64,000 nt of DNA, from contig NZ_WAAO01000002.1 of NCBI RefSeq assembly GCF_008868005.1, positions 186,001 through 250,000 of the forward strand. The letters are read 5' to 3'. Below the pieces are notes generated by a model that worked only from the letters and a program-made list of their open reading frames with translations, searched no databases and had not been told where the DNA came from. The translations under genes and the position numbers were made by a program. Origin of the DNA: Microbacterium algeriense (GTDB taxonomy: Bacteria; Actinomycetota; Actinomycetes; Actinomycetales; Microbacteriaceae). Shown here one piece after another: positions 1-7,691 of this stretch (positions within the stretch are counted from its first letter, which is position 1; every line of letters starts with the position of its first letter).

Positions 1-1
1 G

Positions 2-37
2 GCCTCGCGCCTGAAGCGTCAGGACGCGAACGCCTGA
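2..37 (+). CDS. 3' end of an upstream gene (partial)
   Basis: An open frame enters from the left edge and reads ASRLKRQDANA before a TGA at 35-37. Its third codon positions are nearly all G or C, as in the real genes of this window, and a strong hairpin terminator follows 25 bases later. Eleven residues are too few to assign a family. It could also be chance reading frame. Confidence 0.35.
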   Translation, partial: ASRLKRQDANA

Positions 38-61
38 GGACATCCCGGAGCACGCTCCGCG

Positions 62-103
62 AGAGGGCCCTGCCCGCGCCGAAAGGCGCCTGCAGGGCCC
101 TCT
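62..103 (+). terminator. Intrinsic terminator hairpin
   Basis: A perfect 12-bp stem pairs 62-73 (agagggccctgc) with 92-103. A nested GCGCC-GAAA-GGCGC stem-loop (76-89) sits inside it. The T-rich tail (tcttct) is short. It most likely ends the gene entering from the left edge and insulates the secreted-protein gene downstream. Confidence 0.75.
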
Positions 104-231
104 TCTCATGTAAATCCCAGGTGAGGGCTAGTTTTCGCTCAGGTTGATGACGCAGACTCGTTGACTTGCGCCTGGGGCGAGCTCCCGATGAGTCCCCTGC
201 AAGGGCGCACGACGACCCGAAAGTCGAACCC

Positions 232-1140
232 ATGCTTCAGAACACCCGTGCGCTTCGGCGCGCCTCCGCGGCGGCCTCCGCTCGCGCCGCAGTCACCGCC
301 CGACGCCCGATGACCATCTTCGGCACCGTCTGCGCGACCCTCCTCGGTGTCACGCTCAGCGTCGGCCTCGCCTCCGCCCCTGCTGCCGGCGCCGTGGCCC
401 CCGACGTCGCGGCCGCGTTCCCCCGGACGGTGCTGGGCGCCGACCAGTTCAGCAGCATCGCCGACGACACCCGATCCGCGGTGAGCACTGCCGAGGCCGC
501 GGCGTCTGTCGCCGACGCCCTGAGCGACGAGGTCGCCGCGTCCGGCCTCGATGTCGGAACGACCGTGAAGGTCGACACCTCCACCCTGGAGGACAGGATC
601 GATGCCCTCGACGATGCCGAGGTGATGCCGCTGCTGCTGCTGGACACCCGGATGGAGGAGGCCGCCGCGGAGACGCGACGAGTCGTCTCCGAGACGGGCG
701 TCCTGCGAGACGCGTTCACCGCGGCCCAGCAGAAGAAGGCCGCCGAGGATGCGGCGCGAGCCGCGGCGGAGCAGAAGGCGGCGGAGGAGCACGCTGCGCA
801 GGAGGCCGCCGCGGCGCTCGCGGCGGCGAACACCGTGGACGGCGCGAAGGCCACGGCCCGGCAGCTGATGGCGAGCACCTACGGCTGGGGCGGAGATCAG
901 TTCTCCTGCCTGGAGTCGCTGTGGACCAAGGAGTCGGGCTGGAACTACCAGGCCTACAACGCCGACGGCGGCGCCACCGGCATCCCGCAGGCGCTTCCCG
1001 GGAGCAAGATGGCCGCAGCCGGCGCGGACTGGCAGTCCAACGCCGCGACGCAGATCGCCTGGGGTCTCGGCTACATCTCCTCCGCATACGGCACTCCGTG
1101 CAGCGCGTGGTCGCACTCGCAGGCCATGAACTGGTACTGA
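232..1140 (+). CDS. Secreted lytic-transglycosylase-like (aggregation-promoting factor type) protein
   Basis: The 302-residue protein has a basic N-terminus, one hydrophobic segment at about residues 29-51 followed by Ala-rich sequence (signal peptide or membrane anchor), an acidic/Ala-rich helical middle that probably forms a coiled coil (about 55-205), and a C-terminal domain of about 95 residues. That domain resembles the aggregation-promoting-factor/SLT fold found in actinobacterial wall hydrolases. It contains WTKESGWN with the candidate catalytic Glu234, then NADGGATGIPQ and a C-terminal W-rich tail with two cysteines. I infer a peptidoglycan-cleaving enzyme acting outside the membrane. 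I chose the ATG at 232. A TTG at 166 and an ATG at 310 are in frame, and none has a clear Shine-Dalgarno, so the start is uncertain. It appears to be a single-gene unit. Confidence 0.8.
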   Translation: MLQNTRALRRASAAASARAAVTARRPMTIFGTVCATLLGVTLSVGLASAPAAGAVAPDVAAAFPRTVLGADQFSSIADDTRSAVSTAEAAASVADALSDEVAASGLDVGTTVKVDTSTLEDRIDALDDAEVMPLLLLDTRMEEAAAETRRVVSETGVLRDAFTAAQQKKAAEDAARAAAEQKAAEEHAAQEAAAALAAANTVDGAKATARQLMASTYGWGGDQFSCLESLWTKESGWNYQAYNADGGATGIPQALPGSKMAAAGADWQSNAATQIAWGLGYISSAYGTPCSAWSHSQAMNWY

Positions 1141-1244
1141 GTCGGGCCGCAGTCAGCACGCGGAGACGCGCACTAGCCGGGGAGGCGCGTCGAGGACTAC
1201 GGTGACTGTGACGGCTGGGGGCGTCGCGAATCCGAGGAGGACGT

Positions 1245-2291
1245 GTGCTCGACCCCGTCGCATGGCTCGATGTCCCGCAGGAGGTGTCGACCGGCACGCT
1301 GCCCGGATGGGATCGTGTCGATGAGATCGTGCAGGAGGCGCACGCGCGCTACGTCTCAGAGCGAGGCGGCCGGGTCGCCGACTACATCCCCGTGCTGGCT
1401 GAGGTCGACCCCGAACTGTTCGGACTCGCGGTCATCGAGGTCGGCGGCGGCTTGCACGACGCGGGCGATGCCCTGCATCCGTTCTCCATCCAGTCGATCT
1501 CGAAGATGTTCGTCTACGCCCTGGCCATCCAGGAACACGGACACGAGAAGGTCAGGGACATCGTCGGTGTGAACAACACCGGGCTCGCGTTCAACTCGGT
1601 GATCGCGATGGAGCTCAACGGCGGCCATCCGATGAATCCGATGGTCAACGCCGGGGCGATCGCGACCACCGCCCTGATGCCCGGAGCGACGGCCGTCGAG
1701 CAATGGGAGCGGGTCAGGGAGGGGCTTTCCGCCTTCGCCGGCCGACCTCTGAGCCTGGATGGCGTCGTCTACGCTTCGGAGGCCGAGACCAATGACCGCA
1801 ACCGCGCTCTCGGGCGCCTGCTGCGCAGCTACGGGCGTCTCGACGGCGATCCGGATGAGATCGTCGACGTGTACACGCGGCAATGCGCGCTGAACGTCAC
1901 GGCTCACGATCTCGCGGTCATGGGAGCGACCCTCGCCGACGGGGGAGTGAACCCGGTCACGGGGGAGCGGGTGGTGTCGGCGGACGTCTGCCGCGACACC
2001 CTCGCCGTCGTGGCATCGAGCGGACTGTACGAGCGATCGGGCGACTGGCTGTTCGAGATCGGTCTCCCCGCCAAATCCGGGGTCGCCGGAGGCATCGTCG
2101 CGGTCGCCCCCGGCAAGGGCGCGGCTGCCGGCTTCTCGCCGCGACTCGACGATGCGGGGAACTCCGTGCGCTCCCAGATGGCGATCGGACACCTCTCCCG
2201 CTCGCTGGGACTCAACCTCTTCGCGTCCGCCCCGGCACGCGAGAACGTCTCCGGGCATGGGGTCCGGTCGCAGGAACAGGAGACGAGATGA
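1245..2291 (+). CDS. glsA: Glutaminase A
   Basis: This is a glutaminase of the serine-beta-lactamase-like GlsA family, which hydrolyses L-glutamine to glutamate and ammonia in the cytoplasm. The SxxK motif is visible as SISK, with catalytic Ser84 and Lys87. Other family landmarks are NPMVNAGAI, ETNDRNRA, and the C-terminal LPAKSGVAGG and GNSVRS. At 348 residues it is about 40 longer than typical bacterial GlsA (about 308). The extra length includes a polar tail after the core. The GTG start at 1245 is preceded by GAGGAGG at 1234-1240. The stop overlaps the next ATG (ATGA), so glutaminase and the following MFS transporter are translationally coupled. Confidence 0.93.
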   Translation: MLDPVAWLDVPQEVSTGTLPGWDRVDEIVQEAHARYVSERGGRVADYIPVLAEVDPELFGLAVIEVGGGLHDAGDALHPFSIQSISKMFVYALAIQEHGHEKVRDIVGVNNTGLAFNSVIAMELNGGHPMNPMVNAGAIATTALMPGATAVEQWERVREGLSAFAGRPLSLDGVVYASEAETNDRNRALGRLLRSYGRLDGDPDEIVDVYTRQCALNVTAHDLAVMGATLADGGVNPVTGERVVSADVCRDTLAVVASSGLYERSGDWLFEIGLPAKSGVAGGIVAVAPGKGAAAGFSPRLDDAGNSVRSQMAIGHLSRSLGLNLFASAPARENVSGHGVRSQEQETR

Positions 2292-3916
2292 CTCGGATCG
2301 CGCCGGCACCGCCGAAGACGTCCTGGCTGCCGATGGTCAGCCTCTTCCTCGCGCAGGTGCTGATGTCCTTCAACGTGGCTGCCCTGCCGATCTCCCTCGG
2401 CGGGATCGTCAGCGAGTTCGGCGTGCCGCCCACCGTCGCCAGCACCACGATCGTGATGTACGGGCTGGCCGTCGCCGCCCTGGTGATGACGGGTGCGAAG
2501 CTCGGGCAGCGGGTGGGGTGGGTGTTGATCTTCCGCATCGTGATCGCCCTGTTCGCCGGCTCGGCGGTCATGATGCTGCTCGCGCCGACCGTGTGGTGGG
2601 CGATCGCGGGGCAAGCGGTCGCCGGTGCGGCGGCGGCGATCATCGTGCCCTCGATCGTCGCGCTCATCGCGGAGAACTACCGCGGACCGCAGCAGGCCAC
2701 CGCGATCGGCGCGATCGGGTCCGCCAGGGCGATCTCGGGCGTGAGTGCCTTCCTGATCGGCGGCACGCTCGGCACGCTCGTCGGCTGGCGTCCGATGTTC
2801 TTCATCGTGCTGGGCATCGCGGTGGTCGTCTTCGGGCTGAGCTTCACGCTGCGCGGCGACCGTGGCGACGCGTCGATCCGCATCGATCTCGTGGCGTCGC
2901 TGCTGATCGGTGCGGCGATCGTGTTGCTCACGCTCGGGTTCAACAACCTCAACAGCTGGGGCGCCCTGGCTCCGACGCCGACCGCCCCGTTCACCGTCCT
3001 CGGTCTGTCCCCGGCGCCGGTGTTCATCGTGCTGGGCATCATCCTGGGGCAGGCATTCTTCCTCTGGACGCGCAAGCGCATGGCGGACGGGAAGGTGCCC
3101 CTGATCGATCTGAGCGTGCTCGGCTCGTCTCGCGAGCGCGCGGCGGTGTACGCGATGTTCATCGTGGTCGCCCTCGAGGCGTGCGTGAACTTCACGATCC
3201 CGCTGTACATCCAGATCGTGCAGGGGCGTACGCCGTTCGACACCTCACTGGCGATGATGCCGTTCAACCTGACGGTGTTCATCACGGCCACGCTGGTGGT
3301 GCGCTTCTACAAGAGGTACCCGCCGCGCACGATCGGTGTGTTCGGCTTCATCCTCACGACGGCCGCGCTCGTGTGGCTGTCCGTGGTCGTGACGAACAAC
3401 TGGGAGACCGTTCCGACGATCGCGGGTCTCATCGTCTTCGGCATCGGCCAGGGAGCCCTCGTGACCCTCGTGTTCAACGTCCTGGTCACCGCCGCCCCCG
3501 CCGAGCTCGCGGGTGACGTCGGCTCCCTCCGCGGGACGACGCAGAACCTCGCCTCGGCCGTGGGCACCGCGCTGGCGGGAGCTCTGCTGGTCTCGCTGCT
3601 CGCCCTGAACGTGGGCCGCGCCGTCGTCGAGCATCCCGAGCTGCCGCCGTCGCTGGTCGCGCAGGTGCCGATGGATGACGTCAACTTCATCAGCAACGAC
3701 GACCTCCGCACCGTGCTGGAGGATTCGACGGACGCGACGCCCGAGCAGGTGGATGCGGCCGTCGCCGTCAACGAGGAGTCGCGCCTGAGCACGCTCAAGC
3801 TCGGGCTGCTGATCCTCGCCGCCATCAGCGCGCTCGCGATCCTCCCTGCGTCTCGACTGCCGCAGTACCGGCCGCACGAGATCCCCGATCCTTCGCCGTC
3901 GGGCGGCTCGGAATGA
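2288..3916 (+). CDS. MFS transporter, 14-TM (DHA2-like) exporter
   Basis: This is a 542-residue polytopic membrane protein with about 14 hydrophobic segments. It has the DHA2-type layout, with motif-A-like sequence (GAKLGQRVGWV) after TM2 and a motif-C-like glycine-rich TM5. An acidic stretch at about residues 455-500 lies outside the last TM pair. These exporters use the proton gradient to extrude drugs or metabolites. The substrate cannot be read from sequence. The ATGA overlap with glsA suggests it handles a product of glutamine breakdown (glutamate or a derivative), but that is inference. It ends three bases before the convergent XRE-cupin gene. Confidence 0.88.
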   Translation: MTRIAPAPPKTSWLPMVSLFLAQVLMSFNVAALPISLGGIVSEFGVPPTVASTTIVMYGLAVAALVMTGAKLGQRVGWVLIFRIVIALFAGSAVMMLLAPTVWWAIAGQAVAGAAAAIIVPSIVALIAENYRGPQQATAIGAIGSARAISGVSAFLIGGTLGTLVGWRPMFFIVLGIAVVVFGLSFTLRGDRGDASIRIDLVASLLIGAAIVLLTLGFNNLNSWGALAPTPTAPFTVLGLSPAPVFIVLGIILGQAFFLWTRKRMADGKVPLIDLSVLGSSRERAAVYAMFIVVALEACVNFTIPLYIQIVQGRTPFDTSLAMMPFNLTVFITATLVVRFYKRYPPRTIGVFGFILTTAALVWLSVVVTNNWETVPTIAGLIVFGIGQGALVTLVFNVLVTAAPAELAGDVGSLRGTTQNLASAVGTALAGALLVSLLALNVGRAVVEHPELPPSLVAQVPMDDVNFISNDDLRTVLEDSTDATPEQVDAAVAVNEESRLSTLKLGLLILAAISALAILPASRLPQYRPHEIPDPSPSGGSE

Positions 3917-3919
3917 GGC

Positions 3920-4468
3920 TCAGCGCAGTTCGGAGATGAGCACGGCGCTCGTCCCGGCAGCCGTGGCCTCGAAGATGTGCGGAGCGTCGCCGGGATAGGT
4001 CAGGTAGTCACCGGGGGAGAGCGCGACGGGGTCGTCGACGGGTCCGACCCGAGCCTCGCCCGCGAGCAGGATCACGTGCTCGATGGTGCCGGGGTGGTGC
4101 GGGTCGGAACGGCGCGCGTCGCCGGGCTCTGCCTGGATCAGGTAGATGTCCCGACGGGCGCCGGGGGGACTGGCCGAGAGCAGGGTGGCGCTGTAGGCCG
4201 CGGCGGAGGAGGGGACGCCGGCGAGGTCGTCGGCGCGGATGAGCGTCGGCGCGTTCGCCTGCTGGTCGACCAGCACGGCGAAGGGCACGCCCAGGGCCAC
4301 ACCGAGCGCCCAGAGCGTCTCGACGCTGGGGTTGCCGGAACCGCCCTCGAGTTGGGACACGGTGGCCTTGGATACGCCGGCTCGTCGTGCGAGTTCCGAG
4401 ACGGACAGGCCGCTCGCCTCGCGCTCTCTGCGCAGCGTGCGGGCGATGCGGGTGCGGAGATCCTCCAT
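3920..4468 (-). CDS. XRE-family regulator with C-terminal cupin
   Basis: The 182-residue protein has an N-terminal XRE helix-turn-helix (about 4-62; ARRAGVSKATVSQLEGG is the recognition region) and a C-terminal cupin barrel (about 100-178; HHPGTIEHVILLAGEARV and GDYLTYPGDAPHIFE). This architecture is common for repressors that sense small metabolites. It is divergent from azlCD across 102 bases holding an inverted repeat. The obvious inference is control of branched-chain or related amino-acid export by an effector bound in the cupin. The ATG at 4468 has no Shine-Dalgarno and sits 7 bases after a weak CATGAT box, so the transcript may be leaderless. Confidence 0.9.
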   Translation of the reverse strand: MEDLRTRIARTLRREREASGLSVSELARRAGVSKATVSQLEGGSGNPSVETLWALGVALGVPFAVLVDQQANAPTLIRADDLAGVPSSAAAYSATLLSASPPGARRDIYLIQAEPGDARRSDPHHPGTIEHVILLAGEARVGPVDDPVALSPGDYLTYPGDAPHIFEATAAGTSAVLISELR

Positions 4469-4479
4469 GCGTTCATCAT

Positions 4480-4525
4480 GTCAAACGTTCGTTCACTTGA
4501 CTATTCACTGGGCGATGTTCAGAAT
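4480..4525 (+). promoter_or_regulatory. Divergent promoter/operator for azlCD and the XRE-cupin gene
   Basis: An exact inverted repeat GTCAA (4480-4484) N12 TTGAC (4497-4501) lies between the divergent starts. Its right arm is part of a good -35 for azlC: TTGACT (4497-4502), 17 bases, CAGAAT (4520-4525). A protein on the repeat would block both promoters. Copies of CGTTCAT near 4470 and 4536 flank it. The promoter is read from sequence; the operator role is inferred. Confidence 0.55.
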
Positions 4526-4570
4526 GATGGGCGTGCGTTCATTGAATCGAACACCAGGGGAGTGGCGGCG

Positions 4571-5287
4571 ATGACCGCCGAGCGCGAGGTGTGGCGGGAG
4601 GCCCTCGGCGTCGTGCTCGCGACGAGCGCCTACGGGGTCTCGTTCGGCGCTCTCGCCGTGGCCTCAGGGCTCGACGTCTGGCAGGCCTGTGTGCTGAGCC
4701 TGCTGATGTTCACCGGCGGCTCCCAGTTCGCCTTCGTCGGGGTGTTCGCCGCCGGCGGCGTCGCGGCGCTGCCGTCCGCCATCGCCTCAGCGGCGCTCCT
4801 CGGCGTGCGCAACGTCGCCTACGGCATGCGCATGTCGCCGATCGTCGGCGGCAGGCCGCTGCGACGGGCGGCGGCCGCGCACTTCACGATCGACGAATCG
4901 ACCGCGGTGGCGATCTCTCAGGACGATCCGCGGCTGCGCCAGGTCGGCTTCTGGGTGACCGGCGTCGGCATCTTCGTCGGCTGGAACATCACCACGCTGA
5001 TCGGTGCGCTCGTCGGCGACGTGCTCGGCGACCCACGGACCTGGGGTCTGGACGCGGCGGCCGCCGCCGCATTCCTGGCTCTCCTCTGGCCGCGGCTCCG
5101 CCGACGACAGGCCATCGCCGTCGGTGTGGCCGCTGCCGTCGTGGCCGCGGCGTTGACGCCGTTCCTTCTTCCCGGGCTCCCCGTGCTGGTCGCCGCCGTC
5201 GTGGCGATCGTGGTCGGCTGGTTCAACTGGCTCGGGCGGGCGGGCGATCCCTCCGCGCCGCACGCGCGCCCGGAGGAGTCCGCATGA
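4571..5287 (+). CDS. azlC: AzlC family branched-chain amino acid exporter, large subunit
   Basis: The 238-residue membrane protein matches the AzlC family: an N-terminal REALGVVLATSAYGVSFGALA helix region, FTGGSQFAFVGV, LGVRNVAYG, and the HFTIDESTA motif, followed by several hydrophobic helices. AzlC and the small AzlD subunit export branched-chain amino acids or analogues (YgaZH-like). ATG 4571 is chosen because AGGGGAG (4556-4562) lies 8 bases upstream; the in-frame GTG at 4562 overlaps that site. It is coupled to azlD by an ATGA overlap and divergent from a likely XRE-cupin repressor. Confidence 0.92.
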   Translation: MTAEREVWREALGVVLATSAYGVSFGALAVASGLDVWQACVLSLLMFTGGSQFAFVGVFAAGGVAALPSAIASAALLGVRNVAYGMRMSPIVGGRPLRRAAAAHFTIDESTAVAISQDDPRLRQVGFWVTGVGIFVGWNITTLIGALVGDVLGDPRTWGLDAAAAAAFLALLWPRLRRRQAIAVGVAAAVVAAALTPFLLPGLPVLVAAVVAIVVGWFNWLGRAGDPSAPHARPEESA

Positions 5288-5598
5288 GCGTATGGAGCGC
5301 GATCCTGCTCGCGGCGTTGATCTGCCTCGCCCTGAAGGCGGCCGGGTACCTCGTGCCGCCGAAAGCCCTGGAAGCACCTCGCACGGCACGCATCTCCGAT
5401 CTGCTGACGGTGGCCCTCCTGGCCGCCCTCGTCGCCGTGCAGACCCTCGGCGCCGGGCAGGCGATCACGGTCGATGCCAGGGTGCCTGCTCTGCTCGTGG
5501 CCGCTGGGCTGCTGTGGCTGCGGCAGTCGTTCCTCGTCGTCGTGGTCGCGGCCGCACTGGTCGCCGCCCTGCTGCGCCTGTTCGGTCTCGCGGCCTGA
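5284..5598 (+). CDS. azlD: AzlD small subunit of branched-chain amino acid exporter
   Basis: The 104-residue, very hydrophobic protein has three to four membrane helices and ends in short hydrophobic sequence. It carries the AzlD signature region KAAGYLVPPKAL with RTARISDLLTVALLAAL. It partners AzlC in the membrane; family length is usually 100-110 residues. It overlaps azlC by four bases, the usual arrangement for this pair. Confidence 0.9.
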   Translation: MSVWSAILLAALICLALKAAGYLVPPKALEAPRTARISDLLTVALLAALVAVQTLGAGQAITVDARVPALLVAAGLLWLRQSFLVVVVAAALVAALLRLFGLAA

Positions 5599-5639
5599 TA
5601 CCCGTTCGAGGGGCGCGACGGCGCGGGTAGGATCGACGG

Positions 5640-6050
5640 GTGCGGGTGAGCTGGGTGTCGAGAGTGCTGTCGTGGATCGCTGCCGCCCTGGTGGGCGGCG
5701 TCTACGGCATCGCCGGCACGATCGGCCACAGCGTCATGTGGGGGCCGGTTCCGGTCGGACTGATCGTCGCGACGATCGCCTGTGCCGCGATCCTCGTCGC
5801 CGTGCGCGCCCTGACACATGACCGTGGGGCAGCGGTCGCCGCCGGTCTCGGGATGCTCGGCATGCTCGTGCTGATCTCCGGTGTCGGGCCGGGCGGCTCC
5901 GTCGTGGTGCAGGACTCGTTCGCCGGCCGCATCTGGACCTACCTGGTGGCGGGTATCGTGCTCCTGGTCGTCGCCTGGCCCTCGTTCTCCAAGCTCCCGG
6001 CGCGCCCCACCGGGCGGGGCTCGGAGGAAGCAGAGGCTCGCGAGTCGTAG
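5640..6050 (+). CDS. Small four-helix membrane protein of unknown function
   Basis: The 136-residue protein has four predicted membrane helices (about 8-28, 36-57, 66-86 and 99-120) and a short basic/acidic cytoplasmic tail. I do not recognise a named family with certainty. Similar small proteins next to ferredoxin and dapC are common in Microbacteriaceae. The GTG at 5640 is supported by a TAGGAT -10 box (5628-5633) six bases before it, with no Shine-Dalgarno, so the transcript is probably leaderless. The ferredoxin gene begins nine bases after the stop with its own -10 box. Confidence 0.75.
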   Translation: MRVSWVSRVLSWIAAALVGGVYGIAGTIGHSVMWGPVPVGLIVATIACAAILVAVRALTHDRGAAVAAGLGMLGMLVLISGVGPGGSVVVQDSFAGRIWTYLVAGIVLLVVAWPSFSKLPARPTGRGSEEAEARES

Positions 6051-6059
6051 ACTGGAGCG

Positions 6060-6380
6060 GTGACGTATGTGATCGCCCTCCCGTGCGTCGATGTCAAGGA
6101 TCGCGCCTGCATCGACGAGTGCCCCGTTGACTGCATCTACGAGGGTGAACGGTCGCTGTACATCCACCCCGACGAGTGCGTGGACTGCGGCGCCTGCGAG
6201 CCGGTCTGCCCGGTCGAGGCGATCTACTACGAGGACGACCTGCCCGACGAGTGGCAGGACTACTACAAGGCCAACGTCGAGTTCTTCGATGAGATCGGCT
6301 CTCCGGGCGGTGCCGCCAAGGTCGGCGTGTATCCCTTCGACCACCCGATCATCGCCGCGCTGCCGCCGCAGGGCGAGTAG
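6060..6380 (+). CDS. fdxA: Ferredoxin, 7Fe type
   Basis: The 106-residue ferredoxin has two cluster-binding regions: C-x6-C-x3-CP (residues in [14 protein letters not shown]) and C-x2-C-x2-C-x3-CP ([12 protein letters not shown]). This fits a [3Fe-4S]/[4Fe-4S] protein of the FdxA/FdxC type found across actinobacteria. It is a cytoplasmic low-potential electron carrier. The GTG start lies six bases after TAGACT (6048-6053), with no Shine-Dalgarno. It sits directly before dapC, an adjacency also found in Mycobacterium (fdxC-dapC, from memory). There is no obvious metabolic link, and conserved order may reflect only shared promoters. Confidence 0.93.
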   Translation: MTYVIALPCVDVKDRACIDECPVDCIYEGERSLYIHPDECVDCGACEPVCPVEAIYYEDDLPDEWQDYYKANVEFFDEIGSPGGAAKVGVYPFDHPIIAALPPQGE

Positions 6381-6389
6381 GCCCGCTCC

Positions 6390-7502
6390 GTGAGCGTCCG
6401 CGACCTCGCCGACTACCCCTGGGACGCCGTCGTGCCGTTCCGGGAGCGCGCCGCACAGCACCCGGGAGGCCTCGTCGACCTGTCCGTCGGCTCACCCGTT
6501 GATCCGACCCCCGAGATCATCCGCCGCGCTCTGGCGGATGCGACGGACGCGCATGCCTACCCGCAGACGCTCGGCACCCCTCGCCTTCGCGAGGCGATCG
6601 TCGAGTGGTACGCGCGGCGCCGGGGAGTGACCGACCTCCGCGTCGACAACGTCCTCCCCACGATCGGGTCGAAGGAGCTCGTCGCGCTGCTGCCGACGCT
6701 GCTCGGTCTCGGACCCGACGACATCGTCGTGCATCCGCGTGTGGCGTACCCGACATATGAGGTCGGCGCTCGGGTCGTCGGCGCCACCCCGGTGCCCGCG
6801 GATGACCCCGCCGAGTGGCCGCAGGGCACCAAGCTCATCTGGATCAACAGCCCAGGCAATCCCGACGGCCGCACCTGGACGGTCGAGGAGCTCGCCACCG
6901 CCGTCCGTCGTGCGCGCGAGCTCGGAGCGGTGCTCGCGAGCGACGAGTGCTACGCCGAGCTCGGCTGGGACGGCCCCTGGGCGGAGCAGCCGGTTCCCTC
7001 GATCCTGGACCCGCGCGTCACCGGGGGAACCCGCGAAGGGCTGCTGAGCGTCTATTCGCTGAGCAAGCAGTCGAACCTCGCCGGCTACCGCGCGGCCTTC
7101 GTGGCCGGATGCGCGCGCGTCATCGCCGAGCTCCTCACCGCCCGCAAGCATCTCGGGCTGATGCCGCCCGCTCCGGTGCAGCACGCCATGGCCGTCGCCT
7201 TGGGAGACGACGAGCACGTCGCCGCGCAGAAGGAGCTCTACCGGACGCGGCGGACCGCTCTGCGTCCCGCTCTGGAGATCGCGGGCTTCCGCATCGACGG
7301 CTCGGAGGCGGGACTGTACCTGTGGGCGACCGAGGGACGCGACGCCTGGGAGTCGATGGGGAGACTCGCCGAACGGGGCATCCTCGCGGGACCAGGGCCC
7401 TTCTACGGCGCGGACTCCGCGCAGCACGTCCGCTTGGCGCTCACGGCCCCGACCGAACGAGTGCAGGAGGCCGCACGCCGACTCTCCGCCGGGCCGCTGT
7501 AG
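6390..7502 (+). CDS. dapC: Succinyldiaminopimelate transaminase
   Basis: The 370-residue fold-type I PLP aminotransferase is of the actinobacterial DapC type. It transfers an amino group from glutamate to N-succinyl-2-amino-6-ketopimelate on the way to meso-DAP and lysine. The Schiff-base lysine is Lys226 in YSLSKQSN; NSPGNPDG and ASDECYAEL provide the usual cofactor contacts. The GTG start lies nine bases after the ferredoxin stop. dapD and dapE follow 3-5 kb downstream, so three of the four succinylase-branch steps lie in this window. Confidence 0.93.
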   Translation: MSVRDLADYPWDAVVPFRERAAQHPGGLVDLSVGSPVDPTPEIIRRALADATDAHAYPQTLGTPRLREAIVEWYARRRGVTDLRVDNVLPTIGSKELVALLPTLLGLGPDDIVVHPRVAYPTYEVGARVVGATPVPADDPAEWPQGTKLIWINSPGNPDGRTWTVEELATAVRRARELGAVLASDECYAELGWDGPWAEQPVPSILDPRVTGGTREGLLSVYSLSKQSNLAGYRAAFVAGCARVIAELLTARKHLGLMPPAPVQHAMAVALGDDEHVAAQKELYRTRRTALRPALEIAGFRIDGSEAGLYLWATEGRDAWESMGRLAERGILAGPGPFYGADSAQHVRLALTAPTERVQEAARRLSAGPL

Positions 7503-7539
7503 GTTCCCTCCTCGCACGGGGCATCTGTTTGGCGGATGT

Positions 7540-7645
7540 CACAGTAGGCCTGTGCGCCTACTAGGCTGTAAAGGCGATTCGGTCGTGACCCGACCTGGTG
7601 CTTCAGTGCCGAGAGATCGCCAGTTCCGACTTGATCAAGATCTTG
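7540..7645 (+). promoter_or_regulatory. gltA upstream region with TAGGCT box and two palindromes
   Basis: The 189-base gap before gltA contains CACAG-N5-CTGTG (7540-7554), a TAGGCT -10-like box at 7562-7567, and an exact palindrome CAAGATCTTG (7636-7645) next to TTGATCAA. No good -35 is visible at the right spacing. The leader would be about 115 bases, unlike the leaderless genes nearby. The palindromes are candidate operators; no regulator is identified. Confidence 0.35.
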
Positions 7646-7691
7646 TCCGAAACACCGCGACGAGCGGGGCGGACACCAGGAGGAGGTCCGC

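Noticed and set aside
104..231. Possible ydaO/c-di-AMP riboswitch upstream of the secreted transglycosylase-like gene
   Set aside because: This riboswitch often precedes wall hydrolases in actinobacteria, but I could not find its conserved GGGGAA/CCGAACC-type core in the expected order; only a vague GAACCC is present.
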